Under the pieces are notes generated by a model, which saw only the letters and a program-made list of their open reading frames with translations, made no database searches and had not been told where the DNA came from. Source: Posidoniimonas corsicana (GTDB lineage: Bacteria; Planctomycetota; Planctomycetia; Pirellulales; Lacipirellulaceae). From it: 64,000 nucleotides of DNA. Position numbers and translations under genes: made by a program. Every line of letters begins with the position of its first letter. Positions within the stretch are counted from its first letter, which is position 1. This document shows positions 1 through 7,051 of the stretch, in pieces. The DNA lies in contig NZ_SIHJ01000002.1 of assembly GCF_007859765.1 (NCBI RefSeq), forward strand, positions 1 to 64,000. Reading direction: 5' to 3'.

Positions 1-1
1 C

Positions 2-121
2 TCAGCGCTGAGGGAGCGTGAACTTCTTCGGGGCACGGTGATGCCAGTAACGACGCACCGTCCGACGACCCAGCTCGTGGGCGGCAAGCAGCAACGCGAT
101 GGGAGACTTCGTCGTTCGCAC
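2..121 (-). pseudogene. N-terminal remnant of a DDE-type transposase
   Basis: Reading leftward from a GTG, 39 codons lead to a TGA at the window edge. The peptide has the look of the N-terminus of a transposase family common in planctomycetes: a hydrophobic 'SPIALLLAAHELG' stretch, a basic/aromatic 'RRYWHHRAPKKFTLPQ' stretch, then a stop where such proteins normally continue with 'LFACLVLK'. The stop directly after FTLPQR suggests a frameshift or truncation, so it is called a pseudogene fragment. Family recognition is from memory of the motif only; the rest of the gene, if any, lies outside the window. A small unrelated ORF is the alternative. Confidence 0.35.
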
Positions 122-185
122 CCACACCGTACGGAAACAACACTACCTACAGTTTAGCTAGCAACGATAAGATTTCTACAGAGCT

Positions 186-351
186 AGTTTTGTCCCTACC
201 GTCACGCAAGAGTGGACAAAAGTCGCCGCCCAGCCCGGCGGGGCGAATGCACTTCACCCTTTGTTTTCCAGTCCGAAACGAAATCCGACCCGCGCGGTGC
301 GGGCCGACTTTTGTCCCTAAGAATCGATGCGCCACCAAGGGACAAAACTCG
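186..351. repeat. Two-hairpin intergenic repeat, cluster 1 (core GACTTTTGTCCCTA)
   Basis: Four copies of a short core alternate in orientation (+,-,+,-), giving two successive hairpins. Hairpin 1 pairs TTTTGTCC at 188-195 with GGACAAAA at 214-221. Hairpin 2 pairs TTTTGTCCC at 309-317 with GGGACAAAA at 339-347, extended outward by CGA/TCG across one mismatch. About 80 nt separates the hairpins. The copy at 303-328 shares 'CCCTAAG(A/G)ATCGATG' with a copy in the second cluster near 24.1 kb. The layout resembles REP/BIME-type palindromic units. Function (mRNA end, mobile unit) is not established. It fills most of the gap downstream of the GxGYxYP gene. Confidence 0.75.
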
Positions 352-375
352 CACGCGCGTCGGCCCCCTGCGAGC

Positions 376-1896
376 TTATTGCGGCGGGACGGGCGCGCCG
401 AAGTTTTCACGCAGCAGCATGAGTAGTTGCTCGGCGGTCACGACCCTGACGCCGGGGGGAAGTTGGCGGACGCACCGATGGACGACCTCCATCGGCCCGC
501 CGATCTCGTCGAACGACCACGCGTGGACGTTCACCAGCGCGTAGCTCGCCTGATCGTGGAGCGGGTCGGCAGGCAGGCGGGAGATCGCTTCCGCCACGCC
601 CCGCGGGCTCTTGGCGAGGTCGCCGTCCCACAACACGTAGCGGTACGAGGCGATCGGCTTGCCTTGCTCCCACACGATCCTTCCCTGTTCCGATGCGTAG
701 TCCCACCCCTTGTACAAGACGCCCAATACCTCGGGTCGGGCGAGCAGCGGCTTGGCGTCGTCCATGACGCCGCCGGCGTTCAGCACGGTGACGGCCGACA
801 GCCCACACTTGGTGATCAGCGCGGCCGTGCGGTCGGCGAACGCGACGGGGTCCGGATGGAAGTGAGGGAAAACGTAACCGGCGCCGCTGGGCCCGGTCAC
901 AAACCCGTCGCGTGGCGAGGCGGTCTCGTAGAGGAAGCGGAGCACCTCGGGCGCCGCCTCGGCCGAGACCGGGGGCAGCTCCCAGGTCATCGCGAACTGA
1001 CCACGGCGCGGACTCGCCCAGTACCCACGGCCCGTGAGGAATCCACGCGACATGAACTGGAGGTTGTCGCCATCGGTCATGACAAACGCAACGATCCTCT
1101 CGCCGGTCCTGACCGGCTCCGGCTTCGCTGTTTTGGGGCGTGTGAACTCGCAGGACAGGCGGGCCAGAACCGAAAGGTTCAGGCAGTAGTCCGCCGGAAC
1201 CACCATGCCGCCGACGCGGCTCACATCCTCAACAAACCCGCGTTCGCCCTCCCAGCCGTAGACCGTGGGATTGGGACCAAGGCGGCGGAGGGTCTGGCGC
1301 CGATCCTCCGGCGAGAACCCATAGAAACAGAACGCGTCCTCGCTTACCGCCCAGTCGCGGACACGGCCGGCGATCCGTTCGTCAAGGACAACCGCTACCC
1401 GATCGGAGAAGCCGTCTGGGTGCTGGGCTAAGATGTCGGCCTCGTCCTGCCCGCGCGCGTCGGCGAGCCTGCGGAGCCCGGCGCCGCGGACCCGGTGCTC
1501 GATAGACTCGTCGACCGCTACGGCGTCGAGCACGCTGCACAGCGATGTCGCGGCGTTGATGCTGCTGTCGCCCGCTCGGAAGAGCACGTAGCCGCGCAGG
1601 CTTGCGTGGTGCTCTTCGAGCAACTGCCAAACGTCCGCCACCGAATGGGTCCGGGCGCCGCGATCCTTCAGACGCTCGAGCATCAGTTGGTTCGAGCGGA
1701 GTCCCTCGCGGCGCCAGACCAGCACACCCCGTTTGGCGAGTTGCCCCTGCAGGGTGGCGGCGAGGGTCTGCTCGGCGGCGGTGGCCGATCGGTCGTCCAG
1801 GACCCACAGTTCGGGCTCCGGCTCCCCGGCAAACGCCCCGCGCAGCATCGCCAAAGCGAGCACCGCGGTCAGCAGCAGACTTCGGGATGGTCGCAC
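376..1896 (-). CDS. Secreted GxGYxYP family putative glycoside hydrolase
   Basis: About 506 aa. The GTG at 1896 is chosen because it is preceded by a GAGGGA-type ribosome site and opens an N-terminal signal peptide (RPSRSLLLTAVLALAMLRGAFA); the frame stays open further upstream but that part is basic and unlike a secreted protein. The defining motif GxGYx(Y/F)P appears as GAGYVFP, followed by a histidine (FPHFHPD), roughly 310 residues into the mature protein. The family is predicted to be a glycoside hydrolase with an N-terminal and a C-terminal GxGYxYP domain; substrate is unknown. Export and neighbours (DUF1080 gene, divergent) fit polysaccharide use. The hydrolase assignment is by family only. 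Confidence 0.8.
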   Translation of the reverse strand: MRPSRSLLLTAVLALAMLRGAFAGEPEPELWVLDDRSATAAEQTLAATLQGQLAKRGVLVWRREGLRSNQLMLERLKDRGARTHSVADVWQLLEEHHASLRGYVLFRAGDSSINAATSLCSVLDAVAVDESIEHRVRGAGLRRLADARGQDEADILAQHPDGFSDRVAVVLDERIAGRVRDWAVSEDAFCFYGFSPEDRRQTLRRLGPNPTVYGWEGERGFVEDVSRVGGMVVPADYCLNLSVLARLSCEFTRPKTAKPEPVRTGERIVAFVMTDGDNLQFMSRGFLTGRGYWASPRRGQFAMTWELPPVSAEAAPEVLRFLYETASPRDGFVTGPSGAGYVFPHFHPDPVAFADRTAALITKCGLSAVTVLNAGGVMDDAKPLLARPEVLGVLYKGWDYASEQGRIVWEQGKPIASYRYVLWDGDLAKSPRGVAEAISRLPADPLHDQASYALVNVHAWSFDEIGGPMEVVHRCVRQLPPGVRVVTAEQLLMLLRENFGAPVPPQ

Positions 1897-2047
1897 GGGA
1901 TGTCCCTCTGCTTCTGCGGGATTGGCTTTGCTTTTTGCGCGGCGGTGGGATGGACGCCGCTGTTGGACGCGAGGACTTTGTGGTCGGGTCGCCCGATCCG
2001 CTATGATGCCCATGCTAACAGATTGACTCACTCACCAGGGGGCTACC

Positions 2048-2770
2048 ATGCTTGCTATCCGGCGTTCTTGTTTGCTGGCGGTCATCGCTGTTCTTTCTCT
2101 CCCGCTGCCATCGGAGGCGGACGACAAGGCGCCATCGCAAAGCCTGTTCAACGGCCGTGACCTGACCGGCTGGCACATGGATGTGCCGGAGCTCGACAAC
2201 AACCCCGACGCGCGCAAGCCGTTTGTCGTGCGGGACGGGATGCTGGTGAGCCTCGGCACGCCGGGCGGGCACCTGATCACCGACAAGCCGCACGGCGAAT
2301 ACCGCCTGGTCGCCGAGTACCGGTTCCCGGGCAAGCCCGGCAACTGCGGCGTCCTGGTGCACGCCTCGAAGCCGCGGGCGTTGTACGGGATGTTCCCGCA
2401 GTCGCTCGAGGTGCAGATGATGCACGAGAACGCCGGCGACTTCTGGTGCATCCAGGAGGACATCGCCGTGCCCGATATGGTCAAGCGGCGCGGCCCGAAG
2501 GAGAAGTGGGGCGGCCAGGAGGGCGACGCGCGGCGGATCCCCAACCTGACCAACGGCGCCGAGAAGCCGCTGGGCGAGTGGAACCGGATGGTCATCGAGT
2601 GCCTGGGCGACCAGATCAAGGTGTGGGTTAACGGCCAGCTGGTCAACCACGGCCACGACTGCACCGCCAAGCAGGGTCAGATCGCCGTGCAGGCCGAGGG
2701 CTCGGAGGTCGAGTTCCGCAAGCTGGAGCTGACGCCGATCAAGAAGCTGAGCGAGAAGGCGCCGGAGTGA
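2048..2770 (+). CDS. Secreted DUF1080 (3-keto-disaccharide hydrolase-like) protein
   Basis: 240 aa. An N-terminal signal peptide (SCLLAVIAVLSLPLPSEA) leads into a single DUF1080 jelly-roll domain beginning LFNGRDLTGWH and running through NCGVLVHASKP, QSLEVQMMHEN and GEWNRMVIECLG to KLELTPI near the end. This concanavalin-like fold is greatly expanded in planctomycetes; some members cleave 3-keto-glycosides made by Gfo/Idh/MocA dehydrogenases. No such dehydrogenase is adjacent here. It is divergent from the GxGYxYP gene with about 150 nt between the starts, so the two may share a regulatory region. Catalysis is inferred from the family and not from specific residues. Confidence 0.85.
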   Translation: MLAIRRSCLLAVIAVLSLPLPSEADDKAPSQSLFNGRDLTGWHMDVPELDNNPDARKPFVVRDGMLVSLGTPGGHLITDKPHGEYRLVAEYRFPGKPGNCGVLVHASKPRALYGMFPQSLEVQMMHENAGDFWCIQEDIAVPDMVKRRGPKEKWGGQEGDARRIPNLTNGAEKPLGEWNRMVIECLGDQIKVWVNGQLVNHGHDCTAKQGQIAVQAEGSEVEFRKLELTPIKKLSEKAPE

Positions 2771-2780
2771 TTCGTCACCG

Positions 2781-3302
2781 CTAGTCGAACGGGCTGCCGC
2801 CGCCACTAAACGGGTCCCAATCGTCAGCCTCCGTTGGCCCGGAGTAGTCAACCGCACTGGTTGGCCGAAGCTGAATCTGCACGTCGGGCCGGCGCTGCCT
2901 AAACCGCTCGATAGCCGCGCTAGATACGCAGTGATCGTCGGCAATCAGCTCTCGAAGCCTGCCAAACTCAACGGCGTGATCGAGTACGTCATCCATCGAC
3001 GAGCTGCCGTAGAGTGAAATGCTGCCGACTCGTTCAAATGGATCGGGAAGCCATTTCGCCAGGAATCGATTGATGCCGCTACCGGGCGCTCTCTTGATTG
3101 TCCCAGAGACTCCGGTACCACACCACGAAACAGTCCCCGATGGCAACGGCTGGAGAAAGTAGCTGTCGCTCGAGTTGATCTTCTCTATCAGCCGCTCTTC
3201 GTGCCGATAAGCTGCGTAGCTATAAGCCCACCAACCCAGCGGTACGCTCAGTAGCGTGACGCCGGTCAAGAATGCCTTCAGGCTGAAACGGACCCTACGC
3301 AC
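2781..3302 (-). CDS. Small membrane-anchored hypothetical protein ('FSLK' N-terminus)
   Basis: 173 aa, GTG start. A basic N-terminus (RRVRFSLKAFL) opens one transmembrane helix (TGVTLLSVPLGWWAYSYA), followed by a soluble domain of about 140 residues. Short membrane-anchored proteins starting (R)FSL(K/R)xLL are very common in planctomycetes and mostly have no known role. The stretch ISLYGSSSMDDVLDHAVEFG loosely recalls leucine-rich-repeat-like planctomycetal proteins, but no repeat is clear. It follows the aldo/keto reductase gene on the same strand by 15 nt, so co-transcription is likely. No function is assigned. Confidence 0.65.
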   Translation of the reverse strand: MRRVRFSLKAFLTGVTLLSVPLGWWAYSYAAYRHEERLIEKINSSDSYFLQPLPSGTVSWCGTGVSGTIKRAPGSGINRFLAKWLPDPFERVGSISLYGSSSMDDVLDHAVEFGRLRELIADDHCVSSAAIERFRQRRPDVQIQLRPTSAVDYSGPTEADDWDPFSGGGSPFD

Positions 3303-3317
3303 CGGAGCCCCCGGGTC

Positions 3318-4277
3318 TTACCCATTGGCAGTCGACGGGTACTTGGCCATCAGCCGCAGCACCTCGTCGATCTGCTCGGGCTTCTCGAAGCCGATGGTCA
3401 TGGCGTCCATGAAGTCGTGGCCCTGGGCAAACTTCATGCACTCCTCGCGCTGATCGGAGAGCTTGCCTTCGCCGAAGATCTTCATGCCGATGATCGCCTT
3501 GCCATTCGCCTTAGCTTTGCGGAGCACAGTGATGACCTCGTCAGGCGAGGCGTCCATCAGCACGCCCTTGGGGTTGATGCGGGCGAGGATGACGTCGACC
3601 CAGGGTTCCGCGGCGGCGGCCTTGAGGGCGGCAAAGTCGTGGCACGACACGCCCACCGCCTTGACGCGGCCCTTTTCCTTCTCCTCGTTCAGGACGTCCA
3701 TGTACGGGTTCATCTTGCCGCGCCAGCCGCCGTCCATCAGGCAGTGCAGCAGGACGATGTCGAGGTAGTCGGTGGTGAGCTCGTGGCGGAACCGTTCGAG
3801 CGTGGCCCGGGTGTCCTGGGCGCGTTCCTTGTCGGAGGTGTTTTCCTCCGGCCCGTCGTAGCGCCACCAGACCTTCGTCAGGATGGCGACCTCGTCGCGG
3901 GGGATGGTGCGGAGCGCCTCGCGGAAGTAGATGTGCGTGCCGTACAGGTCGGCCAGGTCGAAGAAGCGGAGGCCGCGGTCGTACGCGTGGTGGAACAGGC
4001 TGACGATGTCCTGGAAGCCCATGCGGGTCTGGTCGGACTGCCGGTTGCCGCCGTGCACGCCGGTGCCCTGCCCCAGCCGCGACATCTTGATGCCGGTGTC
4101 ACCCAGGGTGATCTGCGGCGGCGGGGGGACCTGACCGGGGGGGAGGTCTTTCGCCTGGTCGGCCTTGGTGGACTGCTCGGCGCCGGACGCCGATTCTCCG
4201 GACGACGCGGCGGCCGCGACGCCGGCGGCCAGGCCGGCCGAGGCGCCAAGAAACTTCCTACGATCGAACTCAGACAT
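3318..4277 (-). CDS. Tat-exported aldo/keto reductase
   Basis: 319 aa. The ATG at 4277 is preceded by GGAGG at good spacing and opens a twin-arginine signal (DRRKFLGASAGLAAG), so the longer frame upstream is discarded. The aldo/keto reductase barrel shows the usual tetrad positions: Asp and Tyr in FDLADLYG, Lys in AILTKVWW, His in IVLLHCL. Members reduce carbonyls with NAD(P)H; substrate here is unknown. A Tat signal on an NAD(P)-dependent enzyme suggests it is exported folded with cofactor bound, a pattern frequent in planctomycetal sugar oxidoreductases. A small membrane protein gene follows closely. Confidence 0.88.
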   Translation of the reverse strand: MSEFDRRKFLGASAGLAAGVAAAASSGESASGAEQSTKADQAKDLPPGQVPPPPQITLGDTGIKMSRLGQGTGVHGGNRQSDQTRMGFQDIVSLFHHAYDRGLRFFDLADLYGTHIYFREALRTIPRDEVAILTKVWWRYDGPEENTSDKERAQDTRATLERFRHELTTDYLDIVLLHCLMDGGWRGKMNPYMDVLNEEKEKGRVKAVGVSCHDFAALKAAAAEPWVDVILARINPKGVLMDASPDEVITVLRKAKANGKAIIGMKIFGEGKLSDQREECMKFAQGHDFMDAMTIGFEKPEQIDEVLRLMAKYPSTANG

Positions 4278-4395
4278 GAAGAGACGCCTCCAAGACCGGA
4301 ACGCTGCGCGAGCTAAACCGCCAGGACGGACGTCCCCTATGATACCAGTCCGCCCAAGCAGGGCAAACCAGCGGCTCGGCGGCGTCGAGCGGGCG

Positions 4396-5613
4396 TCAGA
4401 AGCTGCACTCGGCCCCGACGTAGCCGCCGTGCAGAATGGCGTGCCCATTGGTCTGCAGCAGCTGCACGTCGTTGATGCCGCGGAGGTCGTGGTAGATCTG
4501 GTTGGTTGGCAGCGCCACACCGGACACGCCGACCAGCCGGTAGTCGGCGGTCAGGCGCCAGCGGTAGGTCGGCTGGAACGCGACGCCCAGCGCCATCTCG
4601 GCGAGCATCGCGACGTCGGTCTTGTCGTTTGAAACCAGCCACTCGACGCCGTTGAACGCTCCGTTGTTGATCGTGGCGGTCCCCGCGGCGCCCCCGATGC
4701 GGGAGGTCGATTCGCTGAAATTACCGTACACGCCCGCCTTGGCGACCGCGGTCAGGCTGAACCGGCCGGTCATGGGACGCACGACGCTGCCGCCCAGCTG
4801 GGCGCCGATCAGCAGGTTGCTGACGTCGATGTCGTAGGTGAGCTCGTCGGCCTCGCCGGTGAAGTCCGCGTCGTTCGGGTCCGAGGCGAACAGCAGACTC
4901 TCGTCGAAGCTGAACAGGCGGAACCCGACCAGCGAGCTGACGGCCACGCCGCAGCGGCTGGGGTCGGTCAGCACTAGCCCCTGGTTCCACTCGACGTTGT
5001 ACACGCTCATGTCGCGCCGCAGCCGGTGCGCAAACGCGTTGTTGGTGAAGTTGTCCGCGGTGACGCCGTTGTAGTCGAGCTGGTTGTAGTTGAGGATCGC
5101 GCTCAGGTTGCCGGCCAGGTCGGACGCCAGCACCGTGGCCTGCTCGTCGGACGGGAAGAGCTGCCAGTACAGCAGCTCCATGCCGGTGTTGCAGCACGCG
5201 TCGCAGCGGGCCAGACGGGCCTCGAAGCCGGGCGACCAGCCAAAGTCGGCCTCCCGCTGGTTGAGGTACTGCAGCTCCTCGTTGGGGTCGTCGTACGAGA
5301 AGGAGTAGTTGTTGCCGTGGTCTCGGCTGAGGTAGAGCCCGCCGACCGAGAGCGACCAAACGGCCGTGGGCGGCGCCGGGCAAGCACACGAGGTGCAGTC
5401 CGCGGTGGGGTAGCAGGAAGCCGGGTCGACCGCCGGGCCGCACCCCGCCGATGAGTCGGCCGGCACGCTCGCTGCGTAGCCTTGTTCGACCCGCGAGGGA
5501 GCGTAGTAGTCGCTCCACGGGTAAGGAGTGGCGCCCCCCTGCCCCATCGCGACCGGCGTCATCAGCAGCGAAAGCAACAACGCCGCGCGCGCGGCTCCCC
5601 TGGCTTGTGTCAT
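4396..5613 (-). CDS. BBP7-type outer membrane beta-barrel protein
   Basis: About 405 aa. ATG at 5613 (a GTG one codon upstream is equally placed behind GGGAGG). A signal peptide (ARAALLLSLLMTPVAMG) is followed by a short Cys-rich segment (CYPTADCTSCACPAP), then a region dominated by amphipathic beta-strands: WSLSVGGLYLSRDHG, GMELLYWQLFPS, GVAVSSLVGFRLFSFDESL, and a strand ending in a C-terminal aromatic residue (GGYVGAECSF), as outer-membrane barrels do. The profile matches the BBP7 family of planctomycetes. Precise role is unknown. It is transcribed toward the aldo/keto reductase with about 120 nt between them. Confidence 0.75.
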   Translation of the reverse strand: MTQARGAARAALLLSLLMTPVAMGQGGATPYPWSDYYAPSRVEQGYAASVPADSSAGCGPAVDPASCYPTADCTSCACPAPPTAVWSLSVGGLYLSRDHGNNYSFSYDDPNEELQYLNQREADFGWSPGFEARLARCDACCNTGMELLYWQLFPSDEQATVLASDLAGNLSAILNYNQLDYNGVTADNFTNNAFAHRLRRDMSVYNVEWNQGLVLTDPSRCGVAVSSLVGFRLFSFDESLLFASDPNDADFTGEADELTYDIDVSNLLIGAQLGGSVVRPMTGRFSLTAVAKAGVYGNFSESTSRIGGAAGTATINNGAFNGVEWLVSNDKTDVAMLAEMALGVAFQPTYRWRLTADYRLVGVSGVALPTNQIYHDLRGINDVQLLQTNGHAILHGGYVGAECSF

Positions 5614-5616
5614 CAC

Positions 5617-6043
5617 GGCCGCCTCCCTGCGGCTGTATCTGCGGCGGTCATCTCACCCCGCGGCCACGCCGGCCGCTGTTCCCACCTATCGACTGCCGGG
5701 GGCACGGTCCGGGCAGTCGGATCGGCTCGTGCGGCCAACCCGGCTCGTGGCTGCCCGTGCATCCGCTACAGCCCTCACGACCAGACCCGGGCCGACTCGG
5801 CCGCCCGATCGACGCAGGCAGCCGCATCTCCCCCGATCGTGGGGCCGTGCAGCGGCGCCAGCCACGCTGTCGCTTTAGTTGCCGAACTGGTGGCGTCCGC
5901 GTCAGCCAAGTCTCCACCAAGTCCCGGCGCCGGCCGCAGTGAGGCCACCGGAACAAGAATTGCCCCGTAGTTGGACTGGGCCGGCCACGTCGGCTTTGGC
6001 CCACCAAGCCCCACGGGGACCTAAACAGAGAAGGAGCACTGCT
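5617..6043. other. Non-coding gap between BBP7-type gene and rhodanese gene
   Basis: About 430 nt between divergently transcribed genes. Open frames on both strands are compositional and lack homology I can recognise. It should hold promoters for both genes, but no convincing -35/-10 pair is visible by eye. The only clear signal is the AAGGAG ribosome site at its right end. Confidence 0.5.
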
Positions 6044-6385
6044 ATGCAACAGATCACGCCAGAGCACCTGATCGAGCTTCAACGCAACCACGAGGAGATG
6101 CTGCTCGTGAATACGCTGCCCCAGGACTCGTTCCAGCAGACGGCGATCCACGGTTCCCTCAGCATCCCCCAGGACGACGCTAACTTTGTCGAGCGGGTGA
6201 TGGAGGAGCTCGATGGAGCGGACATCCCCGTGGTTGTGTACTGCGCGAACGAGTCTTGCGACTCTTCCCTGCAGGCCGCCCGCAAGCTCGACGACGCCGG
6301 CATCAAGCAGGTGCTGGAGCTGACCGAGGGCTACGAGGGCTGGTGCAGCTACCTCGAGAAGGAGCACGCGGTCACCGGCGGCTAG
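6044..6385 (+). CDS. Rhodanese-like domain protein
   Basis: 113 aa, a single rhodanese domain with no signal peptide, so cytoplasmic. AAGGAG lies 7 nt before the ATG. The active-site loop is VVVYCANESCDSS with the catalytic Cys at 67 and a second Cys at 72. The domain starts with a PEHLIEL helix and a LLVNTLPQDSF strand. Single-domain rhodaneses carry sulfur as a persulfide or act as thiosulfate sulfurtransferases. The 'D' of the usual 'LIDVR' motif is replaced by N (LVNTL), a variant seen in divergent members. It stands alone and is followed by a strong hairpin. Confidence 0.85.
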   Translation: MQQITPEHLIELQRNHEEMLLVNTLPQDSFQQTAIHGSLSIPQDDANFVERVMEELDGADIPVVVYCANESCDSSLQAARKLDDAGIKQVLELTEGYEGWCSYLEKEHAVTGG

Positions 6386-6417
6386 GCGGCCGCCGGGCGT
6401 TAATTGAAGGTGTATCC

Positions 6418-6448
6418 AGAGCCGGAGAGCCCCGGGTTCTCCGGCTCT
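6418..6448 (+). terminator. Hairpin after the rhodanese gene
   Basis: A perfect 11-bp stem, AGAGCCGGAGA at 6418-6428 with TCTCCGGCTCT at 6438-6448, and a 9-nt loop, lies about 30 nt after the rhodanese stop. The T-tract after it is poor (TCTATG), so termination efficiency is uncertain. Confidence 0.6.
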
Positions 6449-6607
6449 TCTATGCGCCCTCCCTCCTTCAGATCCCCACGGCCCGCCGCAGGCGGCATCA
6501 CCGCTATCTCCCCTTCCCCCTTGCGCCGCTTGACTTTATGATGCGGGCTTCGGCGTCCACCGACGGGGCGCCCACGGTCCATTTCGACCCCAACCTGCTG
6601 CGCAAGC

Positions 6608-6985
6608 GTGCCCCTCGATTCTCTGATTCCAACTGCTCAGATCTGCCTGGCGCAAGGCGGCGGCGCGGGCGCCGGCTTGATGTCGATGCTGCCCCTCCTG
6701 CTGCTGATGGGCCTCGGGTACGCCGTGTTTGTGCTGCCGCAGCAGAAAAAAGAACGCCAGTACCGCGAGATGATCGCGAATCTCAAGGAGAAGGACCACG
6801 TCCTGACCTCCGCGGGGATCTTCGGCGTGGTCACCAACATCCAGCGGGACCAGGACCGGGTCACGATCCGCATCGACGAGACCAACGGCACGAAGATCCG
6901 TGTCGCAACCTGGGCCATCACGGGCGTCATCACGGACGATAAGCCGGGCGGAACGCCGCCGCCCGCCAAGGAAACCAAGAAATAA
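6608..6985 (+). CDS. yajC: Preprotein translocase accessory subunit YajC
   Basis: 125 aa from a GTG start. One transmembrane helix (LMSMLPLLLLMGLGYAVFVLPQQKKERQ) followed by the conserved YajC core: basic cytoplasmic segment, then YREMIANLKEKDHVLTSAGIFGVV, and a small domain through VTIRIDETNGTKIRV and WAITGVI. YajC binds the SecDF-YidC complex at the inner membrane. The neighbouring secDF, 66 nt downstream on the same strand, supports the call and suggests one operon. The C-terminus is a short Pro/Lys-rich tail (GGTPPPAKETKK). Confidence 0.95.
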   Translation: MPLDSLIPTAQICLAQGGGAGAGLMSMLPLLLLMGLGYAVFVLPQQKKERQYREMIANLKEKDHVLTSAGIFGVVTNIQRDQDRVTIRIDETNGTKIRVATWAITGVITDDKPGGTPPPAKETKK

Positions 6986-7051
6986 GCCGCCGACGCGGGC
7001 GACCCCGCCCAGCAGATCGGCCTTTTTCCCCACTCAGGCACTCATTCGAAA

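Noticed and set aside
427-1431. Open frame antisense to the GxGYxYP gene
   Set aside because: No motif; the minus-strand frame has a signal peptide and the GxGYxYP motif.
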